The notes under the pieces: generated by a model | Seen by the model: only the letters and a program-made list of their open reading frames with translations | The model's database searches: none | Told to the model about the DNA's origin: nothing | Shown here: piece by piece, positions 15,963 to 22,370 of the stretch | How positions within the stretch are numbered: position 1 is the stretch's first letter | Layout: every line of letters starts with the position of its first letter | Position numbers and translations under genes: made by a program | DNA from: Streptomyces diastatochromogenes | GTDB lineage: Bacteria > Actinomycetota > Actinomycetes > Streptomycetales > Streptomycetaceae | DNA length: 35,364 nucleotides | Direction of reading: 5' to 3' | NCBI GenBank assembly: GCA_001418405.1 | Contig: LIQL01000036.1 | Coordinates: 1 to 35,364, forward strand

Positions 15963-16555
15963 CCAGCCGTGTCATCCTCATCTCCCCCGCGAGCAACCCG
16001 GCGTTGCGGCGGGCCCGCTTCGACGACGGGGCCTCGCTCGACGCCGCCGGCGCGGCCCGGGCGGCCTCGGCGGCCGGCTCGCTGCCCGCCGCCGACCGGG
16101 TCCACGTCTCCCCCACCGTGCGCTGCCGGGAGACCGCCGCGGCGCTCGGCCTCGCCGGCCCGTCGGGCCCGGCGGCGGAACTGGCTGCGTGGGACATGGG
16201 ACGTTGGCGAGGGCGGACGCTGGACGAGGTGACGGCCGCGGAGCCCGCGGCGGTAGCACTGTGGCTGGCCGATCCGGGCGCGGCACCGCACGGCGGCGAG
16301 TCGGTGCGGGACCTGTGCGCGCGGGTGGCGCGGTGGTTGGCCGACTGCGGCGGGCAGGACGGGCGGACGCTCGCGGTCGTCGAACCGGAGGTCGTCCGAG
16401 CCGTGGTGGTCGGTGTGTTGGGGGCTCCCGAGGCCGCGTTCTGGCGGGTGGACGTGCCTCCGCTCGCGGCGACCGAGCTCAGCGGCCGGTCCGGGCGGTG
16501 GAACCTCCGCCTCGGACGCACCCTGGGCACTCCCGGCGCAGCGGACGCGCCCTGA
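15959..16555 (+). CDS. Histidine phosphatase-fold protein lacking catalytic histidines
   Basis: 198 aa from GTG 15959, with AGGAGG 9 nt upstream (15944-15949). The branch is recognisable as phosphoglycerate mutase/CobC-like from VHVSPTVRCRETAAALGL, AAWDMGRWRGRTLDEV, PHGGESVRDLCARV and the C-terminal SGRSGRWNLR. The first strand, normally LxRHGET, reads VILISPASNP, and the strand that normally carries the second histidine (THGG) reads VVEPEVV. Both catalytic histidines are therefore missing, and it is unlikely to be a phosphatase. The rest of the fold is well kept, which argues for a retained non-enzymatic role and against recent decay. It is convergent with cbtBA; CobC-like proteins belong to B12 metabolism, so a link to cobalt/B12 is possible. 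Confidence 0.75.
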   Translation: MTSRVILISPASNPALRRARFDDGASLDAAGAARAASAAGSLPAADRVHVSPTVRCRETAAALGLAGPSGPAAELAAWDMGRWRGRTLDEVTAAEPAAVALWLADPGAAPHGGESVRDLCARVARWLADCGGQDGRTLAVVEPEVVRAVVVGVLGAPEAAFWRVDVPPLAATELSGRSGRWNLRLGRTLGTPGAADAP

Positions 16556-16585
16556 CGCCGGTGGTGGGTGACCTCCCGACCGGCC

Positions 16586-16619
<34 letters not shown>

Positions 16620-16631
16620 CCCGGGAACGCC

Positions 16632-16664
16632 AGAGGGCCCTCGGACGGTGTCGAAGGGCCCTCT
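16632..16664. terminator. Bidirectional hairpin terminator
   Basis: AGAGGGCCCT (16632-16641) pairs perfectly with AGGGCCCTCT (16655-16664) across a 13-nt loop, between two convergent genes and 15 nt from the cbtA stop. Confidence 0.75.
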
Positions 16665-16678
16665 CGGTACGGGCGGCG

Positions 16679-17431
16679 TCACTGCGGGGCGGGAACCGCC
16701 GCCCCGGGTGCGGCCGTCGCGGGCCGGGGGTGCAGCAGGCGTTCGGCCAGTTCGCCGAAGGCCAGGCCGAACGCGCCCCACAGGGCGGTCTGGATGGCCA
16801 GGGCGCCCAGGCGGAACCGCCACAACAGCGCGGCCGGGAAGCCCTCCGGCACCTCGTTGATGACCGGGAGGAAGGCGTACGCCAGCCCGACCGCCACCGC
16901 GAAGGCGGCCACCGCGACGACGGTCGCCCACCAGGTGCCCAGGCGGGGTGCGAGCCGTTTGCCCAGGAGGGTGGCGCCGATCGCCAGCAGCACGCCGAGC
17001 AGCATCATCAGGAAGTAGAGGGTGGTGCGTTGGCCGATGGTGTCGGGGTCGCCGACGGACGGCGGGTTGGCCGGGTACTTCAGGAACGGCACGACGTAGA
17101 CGGCGAGCAGCGCGCAGCCGGACAGCAGCAGGGCGGTGGCGCGCGGGCCGAAGCGGCCGACGCGGCCGAGCGCGAAGCAGAAGGCGAGCGCGGCGATGCC
17201 GCCGAAGGCCACTCCGTAGACCAGGACGCCGGTGGCGAGGCCGGCGGTGGACTGCAGGGAGCGGGAGACGACTGCCATCTCGTGCTCGTGGGAGTGGGCG
17301 TCCTCGAAGCTGATGGCGCTGTTGACGCTGGGTTCGCCGAGGACGTAGGCGACGACGAGGGCGAGCACGCCGGCGGCGAGGCCGGCGAGCATGCCCCGCA
17401 CGAGGAGGTTTCTCACTGTTGCGGAGTTCAT
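16679..17431 (-). CDS. cbtA: Cobalt transporter subunit CbtA
   Basis: 250 aa from ATG 17431. Five to six hydrophobic segments are visible, starting with LLVRGMLAGLAAGVLALVVAYVLGEP, then LATGVLVYGVAFGGIAALAFCFALGRVG. The Glu/His-containing loop between the first two membrane segments (FEDAHSHEHE) is a plausible metal-binding site. The segment VVPFLKYPANPPSVGDPDTIGQRT is characteristic of CbtA. Known biology: CbtA and CbtB form a cobalt uptake system predicted from genes under B12 riboswitches. It lies 19 nt downstream of cbtB, and the pair shares the riboswitch at 17824-17720. Confidence 0.92.
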   Translation of the reverse strand: MNSATVRNLLVRGMLAGLAAGVLALVVAYVLGEPSVNSAISFEDAHSHEHEMAVVSRSLQSTAGLATGVLVYGVAFGGIAALAFCFALGRVGRFGPRATALLLSGCALLAVYVVPFLKYPANPPSVGDPDTIGQRTTLYFLMMLLGVLLAIGATLLGKRLAPRLGTWWATVVAVAAFAVAVGLAYAFLPVINEVPEGFPAALLWRFRLGALAIQTALWGAFGLAFGELAERLLHPRPATAAPGAAVPAPQ

Positions 17432-17450
17432 GAGTGCGGCGTCCCTCGCG

Positions 17451-17672
17451 TCAGTGGCAGGGGAAGCCGAGCAGGTGGCGGGCGTCGTGCACCCACTCGT
17501 GGACGTCCGTGCCGTTGAACACGGAGGTGGCGCCCTGCTCGGCGCCGACGAAGTACAGCAGGACGAGCATCAGGATGCCGAAGAAGACCGCCCAGGGAGC
17601 TATCGCCTTGAGCGGCAGCGCGGCGGGTACGGCGGGGGTGGTGGCGGTCGGCTGGGCGACGGACTGCGCCAT
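17451..17672 (-). CDS. cbtB: Cobalt transporter subunit CbtB
   Basis: 73 aa from ATG 17672, with GAGGAGG upstream. A single membrane helix (PWAVFFGILMLVLLYFVGAEQ) is followed by the CbtB signature at the C-terminus, HEWVHDARHLLGFPCH, with four histidines and a cysteine suited to metal capture. It is the first gene of the cbtBA operon behind a cobalamin riboswitch. Confidence 0.93.
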   Translation of the reverse strand: MAQSVAQPTATTPAVPAALPLKAIAPWAVFFGILMLVLLYFVGAEQGATSVFNGTDVHEWVHDARHLLGFPCH

Positions 17673-17719
17673 GGCAGGGCCTCCTCTGGGAGTTCGCGTC
17701 CCATCTCGGTGGTGCACTG

Positions 17720-17824
17720 GACGGCGGCTGCGGGTCTGACTCACGGACGCTCCCGGCGCGCGGGGGCGTCTCGTTCACAGTGGCGCGACCGTCCCGGATT
17801 CCCACCGGGTTCCGCCTCGCCGTC
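17720..17824 (-). ncRNA. Compact cobalamin riboswitch upstream of cbtBA
   Basis: On the minus strand the core reads GGCGGAA, CCCGGTGGGAATCCGGG, ACGGTCGCGCCACTGTGA and, near the end, GTGAGTCAGACCCGCAG. This is the short type of cobalamin aptamer found before cobalt-transport genes, without the long peripheral arm seen in front of metE. The closing helix is GACGGCG (17824-17818) with CGCCGTC (17726-17720). It ends 48 nt ahead of the cbtB start, so control of ribosome access is plausible. B12 should repress cobalt uptake. Confidence 0.88.
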
Positions 17825-18242
17825 GTCGATATCGAGGAGACGGTACCGCGTGACAGGGGCATGGCCAAGACCGGGCCGCCGGCGGGTGCCCGGTCCCCGG
17901 GCGGGCGGCGCGGCCCGCGGGCGTGCAGGTCAGCGGCGGGTGGGGCGGGGTGGGCGCGGTGTCGGCACCGGCGGCGGCGCGGCGCCGCGTGGTCCGCTTC
18001 CGCGGCTCGTCGGCGGACGAGGGCGCCTCGCGGCCCGTCCCGAGGTGAACGGCCGTGCCGCGGCGGCCTCTTGACCCGCATCGGGCGAGCGCGAACCGGA
18101 GGGTGTCCGTCCGGCCCCGTGTCCGCATATTCACCACGCGTGAACACAGCGTCCGAATAGCGAACATTCGCGGCGCTCACGCACCGTGTCGACGCAGACT
18201 CGTGGGCTCAATGATCGTCTCAAGCAACGAACGGGCACGCCC
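17825..18242. other. Intergenic region between cbtB riboswitch and permease
   Basis: No gene is visible. Two inverted repeats lie near the permease start: TTCAC-N5-GTGAA (18130-18144) and CGAAT-N7-ATTCG (18154-18170), in a less GC-rich stretch. They are candidate operators for the permease. Confidence 0.45.
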
Positions 18243-19661
18243 ATGACTCGGAGTACCACCCGGTCGCCCCAGGACTCCCCGCGGGCCGTGCAGGACCCTG
18301 CACCCCCGTTGTCCCACGGCCTCAAACAGCGCCACCTGTCGATGATCGCGCTCGGCGGCGTCATCGGCGCGGGACTCTTCGTGGGATCCGGGGTCGGCAT
18401 CGCCACCGCCGGACCGGCCATCGTCCTCCTCTTCGCGGCCACCGGCGCACTGGTCATGCTGATCATGCGGATGCTCGGGGAGATGTCCGCGGCCCGCCCG
18501 TCCACCGGCTCGTTCTCGGTGCATTCCGAGGCCGAACTCGGCACCTGGGCCGGCACCACCTCGGGCTGGATGTACTGGCTGATGCTGTGCGCCGGCGTCG
18601 CCGCCGAGGCGACCGCGGCGGGCGCCATCATGCACTCCTGGGTGCCGTTCCTGCCTGCCTACGGCTGGGTCGCGGTCTTCATGGTGTTCTTCTGCGCCAG
18701 CAACCTGACCGCGGTCAAGAACTTCGGCGAGTTCGAGTTCTGGTTCTCCACCATCAAGGTCACCGTGATCGTGGCGTTCCTGGTGCTGGGCGTGCTCGGC
18801 ATCCTCGGTGTGTTCGGGAACTCCCCCGGCGCCGGCAACCTCACCGACCACGGCGGCTTCTTCCCGACCGGCGCCGCCGGCCTCGCCGCCGGGCTGCTCA
18901 CCACCATCTCCGGGTTCGCCGGGTTGGAGACGGTCACCATCGCCGCTGCGGAGTCCGACGAGCCGCGCCGCAACGTGGTCCGCGCGGTCCGCACCGCCGT
19001 CTGGCGCATCGCCGTCTTCTACATCGGCTCCATGGCCGTGGTGGTCACCCTGGTCCCGTGGAACGACCCGAAGGTCGCCACGGCCGGCCCCTACGTCACC
19101 GTGCTCGACCGACTGGGCATCCCGGCCGCCGGCACGATCATGCAGGTCGTGGTGCTGGTGGCGCTGCTCTCCGCGATGAACGCCAACATCTACGGCTCGT
19201 CCCGCATGGCGTACTCGCTGGTCACCCGGGGCCAGGGCCCGCGGTTCCTGAGCAAGGTGACCAACGGCGTGCCGGCCGCCGCCGTGGTGGCGTCCTGCCT
19301 GTTCGGCTTCGCGGCCGTGATCGCCGGCATCATCTGGCCGACCACGGTGTTCGCCTGGCTGCTGAACATCGCCGGCTGCTCGGTGCTGGTCGTCTGGTCC
19401 ATCGTCTGCCTCACCCAGCTGAAGATGCGCCGCCGCCTGGAGCGCGAGACGCCCGAGCTGCTGTTGGTGCGGATGTGGGGCTTCCCGTATCTGACGTGGG
19501 TGGCGCTGGCGGCCATCCTCGGCGTCTTCGCGGTGATGGCCACCTCCTCGGACGGCCGTCACCAGCTCGTCGGCACGGCCGTCGTGGTGGCGACACTGAT
19601 CGTCGCCGACCGCCTCAAGCAGCGGCGCGACCGGCGCGGTCTCAGTACCCCCCAGCCGTAG
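18243..19661 (+). CDS. APC-superfamily amino acid permease
   Basis: 472 aa from ATG 18243. A GTG at 18186 in the same frame would add 19 residues; neither start has a clear ribosome site. It begins with the amino acid permease signature HLSMIALGGVIGAGLFVGSG and has about twelve membrane segments. The conserved segment GFAGLETVTIAAAESDEPRRNVVRAV is typical of the AroP/GabP/ProY branch, whose members take up amino acids or GABA with protons. The substrate cannot be chosen from sequence. The gene stands alone, with candidate operators upstream and a strong terminator downstream. Confidence 0.9.
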   Translation: MTRSTTRSPQDSPRAVQDPAPPLSHGLKQRHLSMIALGGVIGAGLFVGSGVGIATAGPAIVLLFAATGALVMLIMRMLGEMSAARPSTGSFSVHSEAELGTWAGTTSGWMYWLMLCAGVAAEATAAGAIMHSWVPFLPAYGWVAVFMVFFCASNLTAVKNFGEFEFWFSTIKVTVIVAFLVLGVLGILGVFGNSPGAGNLTDHGGFFPTGAAGLAAGLLTTISGFAGLETVTIAAAESDEPRRNVVRAVRTAVWRIAVFYIGSMAVVVTLVPWNDPKVATAGPYVTVLDRLGIPAAGTIMQVVVLVALLSAMNANIYGSSRMAYSLVTRGQGPRFLSKVTNGVPAAAVVASCLFGFAAVIAGIIWPTTVFAWLLNIAGCSVLVVWSIVCLTQLKMRRRLERETPELLLVRMWGFPYLTWVALAAILGVFAVMATSSDGRHQLVGTAVVVATLIVADRLKQRRDRRGLSTPQP

Positions 19662-19685
19662 TCGCCACCGCGACCGGCACCCGCA

Positions 19686-19722
19686 GCGGCCCGCCCGTGG
19701 ACAGCATCCACGAGCGGGCCGC
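19686..19722. terminator. Hairpin terminator after the permease
   Basis: GCGGCCCGC (19686-19694) pairs with GCGGGCCGC (19714-19722), and inside it CGTGGA pairs with TCCACG around a 5-nt loop, with one C/A mismatch between the two helices. It lies between convergent genes. Confidence 0.75.
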
Positions 19723-19805
19723 CGCGCGTCCGCACGCCACCGGCCCGGCCCGCGGCGCACCACGGGGGGGCGGCGCCACGGGCGCCGCAGGGCCCGCAGC
19801 GCGGC

Positions 19806-20783
19806 TCAGCCGGTGGTCAGGGCGAAGACCACCAGGAACACCACCCAGCACAGGGCTACCAGCACGCCGCCCGCCACCTCGGTGCGCAGGGGCCGCGCCC
19901 GGCCGGGCACCAGCCAGAAGGCGAGGGCCCGGTTGATCAAAGGCAGGAGCAGCCAGGTCAGGATGGCGACGCTCAGCACGTTCGAGAGGAACAGGCTGAG
20001 GTATCCGGGCACGCCGAGCGCGCCGAAGCGGGAACCCGCGGTGAGGTTCAGGACCTGGACGGTGGGATAGAGCGCCAGGAGCACGCACATGGCCTGCTTC
20101 CAGTTGGGCGGTGCGCCCTCCTCGGCGCGCGAGTCGAAGCGGAACCAACTGCCGAACGCCGAACCGACCTTGCGCACGTCGTAGGAGACGAAGAAGGCGC
20201 GGCCCTCGCCGAGGAGTCGGGTGCGCTCGGCGGAGGCGAGCCAGGCGTCGAGGTGGCGGCGGTGGTCGAACCGGAAGACTGCAACCCACTTGCCCTGGAC
20301 GCCCTGCACCGGGCGGAACAGCTCCGATCCCATGAAGCCGGGGAAGGTCCGTTGGGCCGCCAGTACCCGGGCCTGCCACCGCACGAAGTCCTGTTCCTGG
20401 TCGGGTCGTACCTCGTGGGAGATCACCGCGGTCACGGAGTCCTGGACCGGAGTGCCGCCGACGAGGACCTCCTGCGCGGGCGGCTCCTCGAAGAGGTCGC
20501 GCCCCTGCTCGATCAGGTCCCGGCGCGCCTCGGAATCCAGCCAGGCCGACAGCTGGTCGAGGTGGGCGAACCGGAAGACGACGACCCATTCGTTCTCGAC
20601 CGCGGAGTCCGCGGAGGCCGGTGGGTAGACCTCCGTCCCCTCGAACCCGGGGAACGCGCGCACCGTCTCGCTGGTGCGCTCCTGCCAGCGGCGGTAGTCG
20701 TCCTCCCGGCCCGCCCGGACCTTCTGCGAGATCACGACGGTCGCGACGTCGCTGCGGGAGCCACGGCTTGCAGGGCAACTCAC
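19806..20783 (-). CDS. Double ABM-domain membrane protein
   Basis: 325 aa from GTG 20783; a longer in-frame start at 20912 would cover the whole divergent promoter region, so I prefer the shorter form. Two antibiotic biosynthesis monooxygenase (ABM, dimeric alpha-beta barrel) domains are visible: about 14-100 (VVISQKVRAGREDDYRRW ... FPGFEGTEVY) and 117-205 (AVISHEVRPDQEQDFVRW ... FPGFMGSELF). About three membrane helices follow (229-248, 259-292, 303-323). ABM domains occur in quinol oxygenases and heme-degrading enzymes but also in non-enzymatic proteins. Two fused copies can form the pseudo-dimer that single-domain proteins make by pairing. It is divergent from the guanine deaminase/xanthine dehydrogenase operon. 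The function is unknown. Confidence 0.75.
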   Translation of the reverse strand: MSCPASRGSRSDVATVVISQKVRAGREDDYRRWQERTSETVRAFPGFEGTEVYPPASADSAVENEWVVVFRFAHLDQLSAWLDSEARRDLIEQGRDLFEEPPAQEVLVGGTPVQDSVTAVISHEVRPDQEQDFVRWQARVLAAQRTFPGFMGSELFRPVQGVQGKWVAVFRFDHRRHLDAWLASAERTRLLGEGRAFFVSYDVRKVGSAFGSWFRFDSRAEEGAPPNWKQAMCVLLALYPTVQVLNLTAGSRFGALGVPGYLSLFLSNVLSVAILTWLLLPLINRALAFWLVPGRARPLRTEVAGGVLVALCWVVFLVVFALTTG

Positions 20784-20839
20784 CCTTACTAGACTAATCC
20801 ACAAAGGGTCATAAGGTGATAAACCCCCTTCTCTTTGGT

Positions 20840-20867
20840 GAACCGCCGAGGTTGAACCGCCGAGGTT
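20840..20867. repeat. 14-bp tandem duplication in a divergent promoter
   Basis: GAACCGCCGAGGTT occurs twice back to back (20840-20853, 20854-20867). Each copy contains AACC-N5-GGTT dyad symmetry. It lies about 50 nt upstream of the guanine deaminase start and on the leader side of the ABM gene, so it is a candidate double operator for the purine operon. Confidence 0.8.
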
Positions 20868-20917
20868 CTTCCGCTCATCGGGGACCGGACGCGATGCTCT
20901 GATCGGAGGCACCGGTC

Positions 20918-21484
20918 ATGGGGCACAGAGAATTCATGGCCGAAGCGGTCGCGTTGGCGACCGAATCCGTCGAAGAGGGCTGGGGCGGCCCGTTCGGTGC
21001 GGTGATCACCCGGGGCGACGAAATCATCGCGCGCGGCCAGAACCGCGTACTGCTGACGGCGGATCCGACCGCACACGGCGAGGTGGAGGCCATCCGCAAG
21101 GCGGTCCAGTTCCTCAACCCCGAGGCACCCACCGTCTCCGAGGAGCACCAGAACTTGTACACGTTGGAGTTGGTGCCCCGCCCTGAGGGTTCGCCGGACC
21201 GGCTGCCGGAGCGTGCGCGGATGCTCCAGGGCTGCTCGATCTACACCAGCGGCGCCCCCTGCCCGATGTGCATGAGCGCCATCTACTGGTCGCGGATCGA
21301 CGCCGTCTACTTCAGCTGTGACTGGCAGGCCACCGAGGAGATCGGCTTCAGCGACGCCTTCCAGTACGAGGACTTCCGCAAGCCCCCGGAAGAACGGAGC
21401 ATCACCATCGCCCAGGTGTACCCGGAGTTGGGCGCCCGCTCCTACCAGGCGTGGACGGACAAGCCGAACCGCCACCCGTACTGA
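20918..21484 (+). CDS. Guanine deaminase (cytidine deaminase-fold type)
   Basis: 188 aa from ATG 20918, with GGAGG 8 nt upstream. Zinc-site motifs: HGE in TAHGEVEAIRKA (the usual HAE with Ala to Gly) and PCPMC in SGAPCPMCMSAIYWSRID. PFGAVI and the AIYWSRID context fit guanine deaminases of the GuaD type, which convert guanine to xanthine. An insertion of about 25 residues (LYTLELVPRPEGSPDRLPER) precedes the zinc cysteines. The two genes that follow on the same strand encode a xanthine dehydrogenase-type enzyme, so the operon should carry guanine to xanthine and then urate. The context strengthens the assignment. Confidence 0.85.
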   Translation: MGHREFMAEAVALATESVEEGWGGPFGAVITRGDEIIARGQNRVLLTADPTAHGEVEAIRKAVQFLNPEAPTVSEEHQNLYTLELVPRPEGSPDRLPERARMLQGCSIYTSGAPCPMCMSAIYWSRIDAVYFSCDWQATEEIGFSDAFQYEDFRKPPEERSITIAQVYPELGARSYQAWTDKPNRHPY

Positions 21485-21530
21485 CCGCCTGCCCCGCCCC
21501 GCCTTCCCGCCGCCTGCCTGGGGGTACCGG

Positions 21531-22370
21531 ATGGACCTCAACACCGTCACCGCGGTCGTGGCGGCACCCACCCGCGCGGCCCAGGCGACCTGGCGGCCGG
21601 GCGACGCCTGGCTGGCCGGCGGCACCTGGCTGTTCTCCGCACCCCAACCCCACCTCCGCCGCCTCATCGACCTGCGGGGGTTCGACTGGCCACCGTTCCG
21701 GATCGACGCAGGCGGACTGGAGATCGCGGCCACCTGCACGCTGGCCCGACTCGGCCGGATCGACCCGCCGGCGGAATGGGCGGCGGCCCCGCTGATCGGT
21801 CAGTGCCGACGGGCGCTGCTGGGTTCGTTCAAGGTGTGGAACGAGGCCACGGTGGGCGGCAACCTGTGCCTGTCGCTGCCGGCGGGCCCGATGATCTCGC
21901 TGGCCACGGCGCTCGACGGGGTCTGCACCCTCTGGCGGCCCGACGGCGGTGCGCGGCAGGTCGCCGCCCTCGACTTCGTCACCGGCCCGCAGCGCAACGT
22001 GCTGGCCCCCGGCGAGCTGCTGCGCGCGGTCACCCTGCCGGCCGCGGCACTGCGCTGCCGCACCGCCTTCCGCCGGATCTCGCTGACCCCGCACGGCCGT
22101 TCCGCGGCGCTGCTCATCGGGCGGCGATCGCCCGACGACGGCGCGTTCACGCTGACCGTCACCGCCGCCACCGTCCGCCCGGTCCGACTGGCCTTCCCCG
22201 GGCTTCCTGGGGCGGCGGAGCTGCTCACCGCGCTGGAACGGGCCGTTCCGCCGTGGCTCTACCACCACGACGTGCACGGCGCGCCTGCCTGGCGGCGGCT
22301 CATGACCGTCCGGTTCGCCGAGGAGATCCGCGCCGAGTTGGCCCGGCCGCGGGAGGAGGGAGCACGATGA
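21531..22370 (+). CDS. Xanthine dehydrogenase-type FAD-binding subunit
   Basis: 279 aa from ATG 21531, 46 nt after the deaminase. It belongs to the FAD-binding domain family of molybdopterin dehydrogenases: AGGTWLFSAPQP near the start takes the place of the AGGT FAD loop, and VWNEATVGGNLCLSLPAGPM is the second FAD signature. It should pass electrons from the iron-sulfur clusters to NAD or another acceptor. Its stop overlaps the start of the next subunit by 4 nt (ATGA). Confidence 0.85.
   Translation: MDLNTVTAVVAAPTRAAQATWRPGDAWLAGGTWLFSAPQPHLRRLIDLRGFDWPPFRIDAGGLEIAATCTLARLGRIDPPAEWAAAPLIGQCRRALLGSFKVWNEATVGGNLCLSLPAGPMISLATALDGVCTLWRPDGGARQVAALDFVTGPQRNVLAPGELLRAVTLPAAALRCRTAFRRISLTPHGRSAALLIGRRSPDDGAFTLTVTAATVRPVRLAFPGLPGAAELLTALERAVPPWLYHHDVHGAPAWRRLMTVRFAEEIRAELARPREEGAR

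Noticed and set aside
17775..18167. 130-codon minus-strand frame upstream of cbtB
   Set aside because: It has no ribosome site and no similarity I can recognise, and its downstream end overlaps the cbtBA riboswitch.
19806..20912. Longer form of the two-ABM protein starting at 20912
   Set aside because: It would cover the whole divergent promoter including the tandem repeat, and the extra 43 residues do not look like protein.
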